NCBI GenBank assembly: GCA_021414305.1
Contig: JAIOOS010000024.1
Span: 62,001 to 126,000 of the forward strand
DNA: 64,000 bases
Reading direction: 5' to 3'
Origin: Burkholderiales bacterium
GTDB lineage: Bacteria; Pseudomonadota; Gammaproteobacteria; Burkholderiales; Burkholderiaceae_C
Position numbers and translations under genes: made by a program. The notes under the pieces are model-generated. The model was not told where the DNA came from. It worked only from the letters and a program-made list of their open reading frames with translations, and did not search any database. Position 1 is the first letter of the stretch. Each line of letters begins with the position of its first letter. This document shows, in pieces, positions 43,278 to 51,742 of the stretch.

Positions 43278-43849
43278 ACGATCCGGCAGGCCTCGTCGAA
43301 CGAGAGCCGCGGGCTGCGCGTGAACAGCTTGGCCGGGTCGCCGTGGCCGATGTTGCAGATGAAGTTGGTCTTGACCTCGGTGCCGGCCCAGAACGCAGCG
43401 TCGATCTTGCCGTGATCGAAGCCGCTCATCGGCCCGCAATCGAGGCCGAGCGCGCGCGCCGCGAGGATCAGGTAGGCGCCCTGCAGGCTCGAGTTGCGAA
43501 ACGCCGTGGTGTCGGCGAATTCCTTCTTGCCGAGGAACCACGAGCGTGCGTCGGCGTGCGGAAAGAGGGCCGGCAGCTTGTCGTAGAACGCCAGGTCCAT
43601 GCCGATGATCGCGGTCACTGGCGCCGAGCGCGTCTTGTCCACGTTGCCCGGCGAAACGCACTCGAGCAGCTTCGCCCTGGCCTCGGGCGAGGTGACGAAC
43701 ACGATTCGCGCCGGCGAGCTGTTGGCCGAGGTCGGCGCCCATTTCATCAGCTCGTAGAGCTGGCGCAGCCGGGCCTCGGACACCGGCTCGGCGGTGAAGC
43801 CGTTGTGGGTGCGGGCGGTGTCGAAGAGCTGTTCGGTGGTGATGTTCAT
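43274..43849 (-). CDS. Nitroreductase-family protein (malonic semialdehyde reductase RutE-like)
   Basis: A 191-residue FMN-dependent reductase. TARTHNGFTAEPVSEARLRQ and LMKWAPTSANSSPARIVFVT are hallmarks of the RutE/HadB subgroup, and GAYLILAARALGLDCGPMSG is the usual second block. RutE reduces malonic semialdehyde in pyrimidine breakdown; no other rut gene is present, so the physiological substrate is open. Its stop codon overlaps the kefC stop tail to tail in CTAG. Confidence 0.88.
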   Translation of the reverse strand: MNITTEQLFDTARTHNGFTAEPVSEARLRQLYELMKWAPTSANSSPARIVFVTSPEARAKLLECVSPGNVDKTRSAPVTAIIGMDLAFYDKLPALFPHADARSWFLGKKEFADTTAFRNSSLQGAYLILAARALGLDCGPMSGFDHGKIDAAFWAGTEVKTNFICNIGHGDPAKLFTRSPRLSFDEACRIV

Positions 43850-43975
43850 TCGGGGTGCCGGCGGGCCGGCGTGAGGAGTCGGATGCCCGATTCTGCGCAG
43901 CCCGCCGGGCGCGCGGGGTGAGGGGATTCGTTGGCGGCATTCGCGGCGATTGAACGCTCGCCCGACAATCCCTGC

Positions 43976-44410
43976 ATGTTCGCCCCCTCCTCCGACGACG
44001 TGCGCGGCTTCTTCGTCGAAGCGGCGAGGAAGCACGCCGAACGGCTGCCGCTGACGCCGCTGGAGTCGATCGCCGCCGACTGGATCGCCGAGCACCCCGA
44101 ATACGCCGCCGACCTGGCCGACGCCGAACGGGCCCGCGCCGCGACCTACTCGCCGGAAAGCGGGCGAGGCAACCCGTTCCTGCACCTCTCGATGCACCTC
44201 TCGATCAGCGAGCAGGTGGCCATCGACCAGCCGCGCGGCATTCGCCAGGCGTGCGAGCTGCTCGCGGCCCGGCTCGGCTCGATGCACGCGGCGCAGCACG
44301 AGGCGATGGAATGCCTCGGGCGGATGCTCTGGGACGCGCAGCAGGGCGGCAAGCCCCCCGACGGCGAAGCCTACATCGACTGCGTGCGGCGCCGTGCGAC
44401 GCGCGCCTGA
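43976..44410 (+). CDS. DUF1841-family protein
   Basis: A 144-residue soluble helical protein (VRGFFVEAARKHAERLPLTP, then NPFLHLSMHLSISEQVAIDQ and HEAMECLGRMLWDAQQGGKP). These are the conserved blocks of DUF1841, found in beta- and gammaproteobacteria. Function unknown. The ATG at 43976 is chosen over a TTG at 43931. It converges on the coxG-like gene with a 9-base gap. Confidence 0.85.
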   Translation: MFAPSSDDVRGFFVEAARKHAERLPLTPLESIAADWIAEHPEYAADLADAERARAATYSPESGRGNPFLHLSMHLSISEQVAIDQPRGIRQACELLAARLGSMHAAQHEAMECLGRMLWDAQQGGKPPDGEAYIDCVRRRATRA

Positions 44411-44419
44411 GGGCGGGCG

Positions 44420-44992
44420 TCAGCGAAAGACGAAGTAGAGGGTCGCCAGCACGACCAGCGCGGCCAGTCCCCAGCCGAGCGTGCCGGCCGGCTGCGCCAC
44501 CCGCACCGGCACCGTCGGCGCCGCCGGCACCGCTCCCGCGGGCGCGAGCTGCGCCTGCAGGTGCGCCTCGAAGGCCTTGAAGAAGTCGTCGGTGATCTTG
44601 CCGGCGGTGGCGTCGATCAGGCGCGAGCCGATCTGCGCCATCTTGCCGCCGACCTGGGCGCGGGCCTCGTAGGCGAGGCGCGTCGCCGCCGCGCCCTCGG
44701 CGCTCAGCTTCACGTCGGCCGAGCCGCGGCCGAAGCCGGCAACGCCGCCCTGGCCGTCGAAATTGATCGTGTAGCCGGACGGCGGCGTCACGTTGGTCAT
44801 CTTCAGGTTGCCCTTGAAGCGGGCGCTGACCGGGCCGATCTTCAGCGCCACCACCGCGGTGTAGGCGTCGTCGCCGGTGCGCTCGAGCGACTCGCAGCCG
44901 GCGATGCACGCCTTCAGCGTCTCGGGATCGTTGAGCGCCGCCCAGGTGGTGGCGATGGGTGCGGGAATGAGTCGGTCGCCGTGCAGTTCCAT
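44420..44992 (-). CDS. coxG: CoxG-like SRPBCC protein with C-terminal membrane anchor
   Basis: A 190-residue protein. The CoxG/START-like fold covers residues 1-145 (PAPIATTWAALNDPETLKAC, then GQGGVAGFGRGSADVKLSAE), then a Pro/Ala-rich linker and a C-terminal membrane segment (LGWGLAALVVLATLYFVF). In carboxydotrophs CoxG anchors the molybdenum hydroxylase to the membrane. It follows the VWA gene by 14 bases and completes the coxD-coxE-coxG run. Confidence 0.87.
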   Translation of the reverse strand: MELHGDRLIPAPIATTWAALNDPETLKACIAGCESLERTGDDAYTAVVALKIGPVSARFKGNLKMTNVTPPSGYTINFDGQGGVAGFGRGSADVKLSAEGAAATRLAYEARAQVGGKMAQIGSRLIDATAGKITDDFFKAFEAHLQAQLAPAGAVPAAPTVPVRVAQPAGTLGWGLAALVVLATLYFVFR

Positions 44993-45006
44993 GAGCGATA
45001 GTCCGG

Positions 45007-46209
45007 TTAGGCCGCGCGGCGGGACGCCGCGGGCGCGAGGAGCGAAGACACCGGCACCCGCGGCGCGCGCAACGCGACCGCGAGATCGGCAAGGCTGGCC
45101 AAGTTGTGCACCGGCAGGAAGCGGTCGACGTTCGGCAGAATCGCGCGGATGCCGGCGGCGCGCGGCTCGAAGCGGTCGAAGCGGAGCAAGGGGTTGAGCC
45201 AGACGATCTGGTGCGCATAGAGGCGCAGCTGCCGCGCCGCGCGGCTCAGGTCGCCATGCTCGTCGGTGTCGAGGCCGTCGCTGACGAGCAGCACCGCGGC
45301 GTTGGCGCCGAGCAGACGCCGCGCCCAGTGCCGGTTGAAGTCGTCGAGGCACGAGGCGATCCGGGTGCCGCCCTTCCAGTCCTGGACCTGCGCGGCGGCG
45401 ATCGCCAGCGCCACGTCGGGGTCGCGGTTGCGCAGCGCCCGGGTGATGTTGGTGAGGCGGGTGCCGAACGTGAGCGTGTGCACCTTCAGGTGGCGCCGCG
45501 TCAGGCCGTGCACGTAATGCAGCATCAGGCGCGCGTAGCGGTCCATCGAGCCCGAGATGTCGAGCAGCACCACCAGGGTGGGCAGCTCGCTGCGCGGCTG
45601 GCTGAAGCGCGGCAGCAGCGTCGCCGGCTGGCGCGCCATCGCCAGCATCGTGCGGCGCAGGTCGATGCGGCCCCGTCCGCTCGCCTCGTGGCGGCGGCGG
45701 CGCACGGGCGCCAGCGGCAGCGGCAGCTCCTCGGCGATGCGCTTGGCGAGCTCGAACTCCTCGACGGTCATCGATTCGAAGTCGGCACCCTGCAGGCGCT
45801 CGCGATCGGAGAAGGTGAAGGTGGTCTCGTAGTCGATTTGCTCGTCGGCGCCTTCCTGGGGCTTCTTGGCGGCCGGCTCGGCGCGCGGCGGCGCCAGCGC
45901 ATCGGCGATCCGGTTGGCGCGCTTGGCCCGCTCGCGGTCGCCCTTGCCCTGGATCTTGGGCAGCAGCAGGGCCATCATCTGCTCGAGCAGCTTGGGGTCG
46001 CGCCAGAACGCCTCGAACGCCTGGTCGAAGATCTCCTGCTGCTCGTGCCGGTCGAGCATCACGGCCGAGAGCGCGGCATGGACGTCGTCGCGATGCGCGA
46101 GGCCGACCGCCTCGAGCGCCTCGAGCGCGGCAAGCACCCGGTCCGGACCGACCGGAACCCCGGCCCGGCGGAGGACCCGCGCGAAGTGGGTGATGTTCTC
46201 AGCGAACAC
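45007..46209 (-). CDS. coxE: CoxE-like VWA-domain protein
   Basis: A 400-residue cytoplasmic protein. The C-terminal von Willebrand A domain has the metal-site motif in LVVLLDISGSMDRYARLMLH. The N-terminal helical region is typical of CoxE. With the MoxR-type ATPase (CoxD) it helps mature the CuSMoO2 or MoO3 site of Cox-type enzymes. The GTG start at 46209 overlaps the ATPase gene stop by 11 bases. There is no signal peptide. Confidence 0.87.
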   Translation of the reverse strand: MFAENITHFARVLRRAGVPVGPDRVLAALEALEAVGLAHRDDVHAALSAVMLDRHEQQEIFDQAFEAFWRDPKLLEQMMALLLPKIQGKGDRERAKRANRIADALAPPRAEPAAKKPQEGADEQIDYETTFTFSDRERLQGADFESMTVEEFELAKRIAEELPLPLAPVRRRRHEASGRGRIDLRRTMLAMARQPATLLPRFSQPRSELPTLVVLLDISGSMDRYARLMLHYVHGLTRRHLKVHTLTFGTRLTNITRALRNRDPDVALAIAAAQVQDWKGGTRIASCLDDFNRHWARRLLGANAAVLLVSDGLDTDEHGDLSRAARQLRLYAHQIVWLNPLLRFDRFEPRAAGIRAILPNVDRFLPVHNLASLADLAVALRAPRVPVSSLLAPAASRRAA

Positions 46210-47134
46210 CAGCGCGGCCCGTCTCGCGCAGTTCGCCGAGCAGGCGCGTCACCTCGGCGCTCGACATCTTGGTGATGTCGTCGCGGTGCTTGAGCAGCAC
46301 GCCGAGCGTGTCCTGCACGTTTTCGGGATCGAGGCTGATCGTGTTCAACGCCACCAGCGCGTTGGTCCAGTCGATCGTCTCGGCGATGCCGGGCGACTTG
46401 AACAGGTCGAGGGTGCGCATGCGCTGGACGAAGGCGACGACCTCGGCGTAGAGCCGCTCGGCCGCACCGGGAGCGCGCAGGCGCACGATTTCGAGCTCGC
46501 GCGGCGCGTCGGGGTAGCCGACCCAGTGATAGAGGCAGCGCCGTTTCAGTGCGTCGTGGATCTCGCGGGTGCGGTTGCTGGTGATGACGACGATCGGCGG
46601 CGCGCTCGCCTTGACCGTGCCGAGCTCGGGAATCGTCAGCTGGTTCTCGGCCAGCACCTCGAGCAGGAAGGCGTCGAAGGGCTCGTCGGCGCGGTCGAGC
46701 TCGTCGATCAGGAGCACCGGCGAGCGATCCTGGGTCAGCGCCTGCAGCAGCGGGCGCTCGATCAGCATGTCGCGCGAGTACAGGCTCTTGCCCAGGCGCT
46801 CGCGCCCGGCCTCGTCGGACACGCCGTGCGCCGCCTCGGCGAGGCGGATCTCCATCATCTGCCGGGCGACGTTCCACTCGTACGCGGTCTGGGCGATGTC
46901 CAGGCCCTCGTAGCACTGCACGCGCAGCAGCCGGGCCTCGAGCAGGGTCGCCAGCGCCTTGGCCAGCTCGGTCTTGCCGACGCCCGGCTCGCCCTCGAGA
47001 AAGAGGGGCCGGCGCAGCTTCAGCGCGAGGAAGACGGCCGTGCCGAGGCGGCGATCGGCGAGGTAGCCGGAGCCGGCCAGCCGTTCAAGAACGGCGTCGA
47101 CCGTGGTCGGCAAGGCGGCGGGCGTGGTGGGCAT
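46199..47134 (-). CDS. coxD: CoxD/MoxR-type AAA+ ATPase
   Basis: A 311-residue AAA+ ATPase of the MoxR group. Walker A is LEGEPGVGKTELAKAL, Walker B is VLLIDELDRADEPF, sensor 1 is VVITSNRTREIHDALKRR, and the ring signature KRRCLYHWVGYPDAPRE follows. It is the chaperone-like partner of the VWA protein. The promoter side has TAGCAT (minus strand, 47152-47147) close to the ATG. The PEP-CTERM gene diverges from it. Confidence 0.9.
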   Translation of the reverse strand: MPTTPAALPTTVDAVLERLAGSGYLADRRLGTAVFLALKLRRPLFLEGEPGVGKTELAKALATLLEARLLRVQCYEGLDIAQTAYEWNVARQMMEIRLAEAAHGVSDEAGRERLGKSLYSRDMLIERPLLQALTQDRSPVLLIDELDRADEPFDAFLLEVLAENQLTIPELGTVKASAPPIVVITSNRTREIHDALKRRCLYHWVGYPDAPRELEIVRLRAPGAAERLYAEVVAFVQRMRTLDLFKSPGIAETIDWTNALVALNTISLDPENVQDTLGVLLKHRDDITKMSSAEVTRLLGELRETGRAGVR

Positions 47135-47286
47135 GGACCGGTTTATGCTAACCCGGAGGCGTCAAGGGAGTCCGGGCATCGAAACGGTGCCGGCCCCCCC
47201 CGATCCAAGGTGTTGCGACCCAGCATCCCGGGTCCTAGGATGAAGCCACAGGGTGGTCCACCGCCCGTACTCATTGGGAGTAGCTC

Positions 47287-47835
47287 GTGAAGAAACATCT
47301 CGCTGCCGCCGGCGCTGCCCTCTTCATGGCCGCCTCCGTTCATGCGGCGGATCCCACCGCCGTCATCACCACGCCCGGCATCTCGTTCGCGGAATACAGC
47401 AGCCCGACCCCCGTCGGCCAGGGTCAGGTCGACACCGACGTCCTGTATTTCATCGACGAGTTGACCGGCGTTCTCGGCAAGTCCTGGTACATCTTCTTCG
47501 ACCCGCGTGGCCCCGGCAGCATCTTCGCGACTCTGACCTTCGACTCGGCGATCACCGGGGTGTTCTTCACCAAGACGGACCTCGACGGCTCCAATGCAAC
47601 GTATGGTGCTGCTGGCATCAACTACGGCACCAGCACACTGATCGGCCTGGAACCGAGCGACGCGTTTTCCTTCGTCGGCAACGTGCTGACGATCGACTGG
47701 CGCTCCATCGATCCGGGTGACCATATCCGCGTCTTCACGCTGGCGACCCCCGTGCCCGAGCCCGAGACCTACGTGCTGTTCGCGGCCGGGCTGCTCGCCG
47801 TCGGCTTCATCGGGCGGCGTCGCCGGCGGGCCTAG
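47287..47835 (+). CDS. PEP-CTERM sorted exported protein
   Basis: A 182-residue secreted protein. The signal peptide is KKHLAAAGAALFMAASVHAA. The body is rich in Thr/Ser/Gly beta strands (FITEYSS-like and GSIFATLTFDSAITGVFF). The C-terminal PEP-CTERM tripartite tail is VPEPETYVLFAAGLLAVGF followed by IGRRRRRA. Such tails are cut by exosortase EpsH/XrtA for surface attachment in exopolysaccharide makers. The GTG at 47287 has GGGAG 6 bases upstream. It lies between the two halves of the cox cluster on the opposite strand. No exosortase gene is in the window. Confidence 0.88.
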   Translation: MKKHLAAAGAALFMAASVHAADPTAVITTPGISFAEYSSPTPVGQGQVDTDVLYFIDELTGVLGKSWYIFFDPRGPGSIFATLTFDSAITGVFFTKTDLDGSNATYGAAGINYGTSTLIGLEPSDAFSFVGNVLTIDWRSIDPGDHIRVFTLATPVPEPETYVLFAAGLLAVGFIGRRRRRA

Positions 47836-47853
47836 CAGGCTTCCGCAAGAAAA

Positions 47854-47876
47854 AAGGGCCGGCATCGCCGGCCCTT
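47854..47876. terminator. Bidirectional intrinsic terminator
   Basis: AAGGGCCGGC (47854-47863), loop ATC, GCCGGCCCTT (47867-47876): a perfect 10-bp stem with A-run before (47848-47855) and a TTTT at 47881. It separates the PEP-CTERM gene from the end of coxM and can stop both. Confidence 0.85.
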
Positions 47877-47893
47877 CCGCTTTTGGCAGCCGC

Positions 47894-48691
47894 TCAGCGC
47901 GCCAGCGCCGCGGCGACCGCCCGCGACGCCATCACGCTGATCATCGCGGCGCGGTACTCGGCCGAGCCGTGCAGGTCGGCGTTGACGTCGGTGGTCGGCA
48001 TCTTCACCGCCTTGGCAGCGTCGGCGGTGAAGCTCCTGGCGAGCGCCTCCTCGATCTGCGTTGCCCGGAAGACGTGCCCCTTGGCACCGGTCACGGCGAC
48101 GCGCACACCTCCGGCTGTCTGGGCGACGAACACGCCGACCAGCGCGAACCGCGATGCCGGCTGCTTGTATTTCACGTACGCCGCCTTCTGCGCCGTGGGA
48201 AAGCTGACCGCGGTGATCAACTCGCCCGGCTGCAGCGCGGTCTCGTAGAGGCCGGTGAAGAAGGCGTCGGCGGCGATCGTGCGCCGGTCGGTGTGGATGG
48301 TGGCGTTCAGCCCCAGCACGCCGGCCGGGTAGCACGCGGCCGGGTCGGCGTTGGCGATCGAGCCGCCGATGGTGCCCATGTTGCGCACCATCGGGTCGCC
48401 GATCCCGCCGGCCAGCTCGGCCAGCGCCGGAATCGCTCGCCGGACGTCGGCGTTGCCGGCGACCGAGGCATGCGTCGCCATCGCGCCGATCGTCACGCCG
48501 CTGGCGTCGACCTTGATCGCCTTCAGGTCGGCGATGCCGCCCAGGTCGACGAGCCGCTCCGATTGCGAGAGGCGCAGGCGCATCGCCTGGATCAGGCTCT
48601 GGCCGCCGGCGAGGTAGCGGGTGTCGGCGCCGGTCGCGGCAGCCTTGGCCGCGTCCCGGCTGGCCGGACGTTGATAGTCGAATCCGTACAT
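47894..48691 (-). CDS. coxM: CoxM-like FAD-binding subunit of a molybdenum hydroxylase
   Basis: A 265-residue flavoprotein subunit. The FAD diphosphate motifs are LAGGQSLIQAMRLRLSQSER and TIGGSIANADPAACYPAGVL, both near the N-terminal half. It hands electrons from the 2Fe-2S clusters to a quinone or another acceptor. The order coxS-coxL-coxM here is not the classical MSL order. It ends at the terminator before the PEP-CTERM gene. Confidence 0.92.
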   Translation of the reverse strand: MYGFDYQRPASRDAAKAAATGADTRYLAGGQSLIQAMRLRLSQSERLVDLGGIADLKAIKVDASGVTIGAMATHASVAGNADVRRAIPALAELAGGIGDPMVRNMGTIGGSIANADPAACYPAGVLGLNATIHTDRRTIAADAFFTGLYETALQPGELITAVSFPTAQKAAYVKYKQPASRFALVGVFVAQTAGGVRVAVTGAKGHVFRATQIEEALARSFTADAAKAVKMPTTDVNADLHGSAEYRAAMISVMASRAVAAALAR

Positions 48692-48719
48692 GGTGTTCTC
48701 CTTGTTCTCGGTTCGCGGG

Positions 48720-51098
48720 CTAGGCGTTGTTGCGCTGGGCGGCGCGCCAGACGCGCTCCACCGTCGCCGGCATCGCCACGTCGACGACGCCGAGGGCGTC
48801 GGTCAGCGCATTGATGTAGGCGGCGGGCGCGCCGATCGCGCCCGCTTCGCCGCAGCCCTTGACGCCGAGCGGGTTGTGGCTGCAGGGCGTATTGGTCGTC
48901 GCCAGCCGGATGTTCGGAATGTCCGAGGCGCGCGGCATCGCGTAGTCCATCAGCGAGCCGGTCAGCAGCTGACCCGAGGTGGCGTCGTAGGCGCAGCCTT
49001 CCATCATCGCCTGGCCCAGGCCCTGGGCGATGCCGCCGTGCACCTGGCCGGCGACGATCATCGGGTTGACGATGTTGCCGAAGTCGTCGACCGCGACGAA
49101 CGACTCGATCTGCACCTTGCCGGTGTCGGGATCGACCTCGACCTCGCAGACATAGCTGCCCGAGGGATAGGTGAAGTTGGTCGGGTCGTAGAACGCGTTC
49201 TCGTTCAGGCCGGGCTCGAGCTTGTCGAGCGGGAAGTTGTGCGGCACGTAGGCGGTGAGCGTGACCGAGCCCCACGGGATCTTCTTGTCGGTGCCGGCGA
49301 CCTTGAACTCGCCGTTCTCGAACTCGATGTCGGTGTCGGCCGCCTCGAGCAGGTGGGCGGCGATCTTCTTGCCCTTGGCGATGATCTTGTCGACCGCCTT
49401 GGAGATCGCCGTGCCACCGACCGCGAGCGAGCGGCTGCCGTAGGTGCCCATGCCGAACGGCACGCGGCCGGTGTCGCCATGGACGATCTCGACGTTGTCG
49501 ACCGGGATGCCGAGCTTGCCCGCCACCACCTGCGCGAAGGTCGTCTCGTGGCCCTGGCCGTGGCTGTGCGAGCCGGTGAAGACGGTCACCGTGCCGGTCG
49601 GATGGACGCGCACCTCGCCCGCCTCGAACAGGCCGGCGCGGGCGCCGAGGGCGCCGGCGATGTTCGACGGGGCGATGCCGCAGGCCTCGATGTAGCAGGA
49701 GTAGCCGAGGCCGCGCTTCTTGCCCTTGGCCTCGGAGGCGGCCTTGCGCGCCTTGAAGCCGCCGGTGTCGGCCATCTCGATTGCCTTGGACAGATGGGCG
49801 TCGTAGTTGCCCACGTCGTAGGTCAGGCCGACCGGCGTCGCATACGGGAACGTGGTGATGAAGTTCTTGCGCCGGATCTCGGCCGGGTCCATCTTCATGT
49901 CGCGCGCCGCCTGCTCGACGGTGCGCTCGACGACGTAGGTCGCCTCCGGGCGCCCGGCGCCGCGGTAGGCGTCGACCGGCGCGGTGTTGGTGAACACCGC
50001 CTTGACCTCGGCATAGATCGCCGGCGTCTTGTACTGGCCGGCGAGCAGGGTCGCGTACAGGATGGTCGGCACCGCCGAAGCGAAGGTCGAGAGGTAGGCG
50101 CCCATGTTGGCGATCGTCTTCACACGCAGCGCCAGGAAGTTGCCTTGCGCGTCCATCGCCAGCTCGGAGGTGGTGACGTGGTCGCGACCGTGCGCGTCGG
50201 TGAGGAACGACTCGCTGCGCTCCGCGGTCCACTTGATCGGCCTGCCAACCCGCTTGCTCGCCCAGACCAGGGCGACGTCTTCCGGGTAGAGGAAGATCTT
50301 CGAGCCGAAGCCGCCGCCGACGTCGGGCGCGATCACCCGGACCTTCGACTCGGGCAGGCTCAGCACGAAGGCGCACATCAGCAGGCGCTCGACGTGCGGG
50401 TTCTGGTTCGCGACATAGAGCGTGTAGCTCGCGTCCGACTTGTTGTACGCCGCGTTCGCGGCGCGCGGCTCCATCGCGTTCGGCACCAGGCGGTTGTTGA
50501 CGATGTCGAGCCTGGTCACGTGCGCGGCTGAAGCGAACGCGGCGTCGACCGCCGCCTTGTCGCCATGGCCCCAGTCGTAGCAGGTGTTGTCGGCAACCTC
50601 GTCGTGCACCGCGGTTCCGGCGGTGTGTGCCTTGGTGATGTCGATCACCGCGGGCAGTTCTTCGTAGTCGATCTCCACCAGCTCGGCCGCGTCCTTCGCC
50701 TCGGCGATCGACTCGGCGACGATCAGCGCGACCTGGTCGCCGACGTGGCGCACCTTGCCCTGCGCCAGCACCGGGTGGCCCGGCTCCTTCATCGGCGCGC
50801 CGTCCTTGCTGTGGATCAGCCAGCCGCACGGCAGGCCGCCGACCTTCGCGTCGGCCAGGTCGGCGCCGGTGATGATGTCGACCACGCCCGGCGACGCGAG
50901 CGCCGCGTCGAGCTTGATCGAGCGGATGCGCGCGTGCGCGTGCGGCGAGCGCAGGAACACGCCGTAGGTCTGGCCCGGCAGCGTCACGTCGTCGGTGTAC
51001 TGGCCGTCGCCGGTGACGAAGCGCCGGTCCTCGCGGCGGCGCAGGCTTTGCCCGATCGGGCTCTTGGTCGGATCGGGAATCTCGTTCATGTTGCCCAT
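48720..51098 (-). CDS. coxL: Form II CoxL-like molybdopterin subunit
   Basis: A 792-residue xanthine-oxidase-family catalytic subunit. The active-site loop reads DAYRGAGRPEATYV (about residues 376-390), the form II motif, whereas true CO dehydrogenases (form I) have AYxCSFR with the copper-binding Cys. The base-catalyst Glu is in KGCGEAGAIGAPAAY near the C terminus, and PDVGGGFGSKIFLYPED is a cofactor loop. It uses molybdopterin cytosine dinucleotide by family. The substrate is unknown; growth on CO should not be inferred. The ATG at 51098 has GAGGAG upstream. Confidence 0.92.
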   Translation of the reverse strand: MGNMNEIPDPTKSPIGQSLRRREDRRFVTGDGQYTDDVTLPGQTYGVFLRSPHAHARIRSIKLDAALASPGVVDIITGADLADAKVGGLPCGWLIHSKDGAPMKEPGHPVLAQGKVRHVGDQVALIVAESIAEAKDAAELVEIDYEELPAVIDITKAHTAGTAVHDEVADNTCYDWGHGDKAAVDAAFASAAHVTRLDIVNNRLVPNAMEPRAANAAYNKSDASYTLYVANQNPHVERLLMCAFVLSLPESKVRVIAPDVGGGFGSKIFLYPEDVALVWASKRVGRPIKWTAERSESFLTDAHGRDHVTTSELAMDAQGNFLALRVKTIANMGAYLSTFASAVPTILYATLLAGQYKTPAIYAEVKAVFTNTAPVDAYRGAGRPEATYVVERTVEQAARDMKMDPAEIRRKNFITTFPYATPVGLTYDVGNYDAHLSKAIEMADTGGFKARKAASEAKGKKRGLGYSCYIEACGIAPSNIAGALGARAGLFEAGEVRVHPTGTVTVFTGSHSHGQGHETTFAQVVAGKLGIPVDNVEIVHGDTGRVPFGMGTYGSRSLAVGGTAISKAVDKIIAKGKKIAAHLLEAADTDIEFENGEFKVAGTDKKIPWGSVTLTAYVPHNFPLDKLEPGLNENAFYDPTNFTYPSGSYVCEVEVDPDTGKVQIESFVAVDDFGNIVNPMIVAGQVHGGIAQGLGQAMMEGCAYDATSGQLLTGSLMDYAMPRASDIPNIRLATTNTPCSHNPLGVKGCGEAGAIGAPAAYINALTDALGVVDVAMPATVERVWRAAQRNNA

Positions 51099-51108
51099 GT
51101 CGTGCTCC

Positions 51109-51591
51109 TCAGACCGCGACGGGCTTGGCGCCCGACTGGCAGAACTGGATCGACTTGACGATGTTCTGGTAGCCGGTGCAGCGGCAGATGTTGCCGTCGA
51201 GGCCCTCGCGGATCTCGGCGTCGCTCGCCCTCGGGTTGTCGGCGAGGAGCTGCACCGCCGACATCACCATGCCCGGCGTGCAGAAGCCGCATTGCAGGCC
51301 GTGGCACTCGCGGAACGCGGCCTGCATCGGATGCAGCTCGCCGTCCTTGCCGGCCAGCGACTCGATCGTCTTGATGTCGGCGCCCTGCACTTGCAGGGCC
51401 AGCATCGAGCACGCCTTCACGGCGCGACCGTTCATGTGCACGGTGCAGGCGCCGCACTGCGCCGTGTCGCAGCCGACGTGCGTGCCGGTGAGGCGCAGGT
51501 TCTCGCGCAGGAACTGCACCAGCAGCGTCCTCGGGTCGATCTTCGCGGTGACGGCCTTGCCGTTCACGGTGAGGGAAAGGGTCTGCTCCAC
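51109..51591 (-). CDS. coxS: CoxS-like 2Fe-2S subunit of a molybdenum hydroxylase
   Basis: A 160-residue subunit with two 2Fe-2S sites. The plant-ferredoxin type site is GCDTAQCGACTVHMNG with a fourth Cys shortly after, and the second is LQCGFCTPGMVMSAVQ with NICRCTGYQNIVKSIQF. It leads the coxS-L-M operon. A GTG at 51591 with AGGAG 8 bases upstream is the best start. The C-terminal tail (SGAKPVAV) is short. Confidence 0.92.
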   Translation of the reverse strand: MEQTLSLTVNGKAVTAKIDPRTLLVQFLRENLRLTGTHVGCDTAQCGACTVHMNGRAVKACSMLALQVQGADIKTIESLAGKDGELHPMQAAFRECHGLQCGFCTPGMVMSAVQLLADNPRASDAEIREGLDGNICRCTGYQNIVKSIQFCQSGAKPVAV

Positions 51592-51742
51592 GCCGGTCTC
51601 CTGTCTTTGCACGAACGCCCGGCGGGAAATGCCGCCACAGGCCGTTCGGACCATTGTTCGAGAGGCGCGCCCCGCGGGAGAACGGGGTTTCCCTAATGAC
51701 GTCGCCGTGATGCCGAGCGCATTCGCGATCGGTACCGGCGAC

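Noticed and set aside
48720..51098. True aerobic CO dehydrogenase
   Set aside because: The active-site loop is AYRGAGR (form II) and lacks the copper-binding Cys of form I enzymes, so CO oxidation is not supported.
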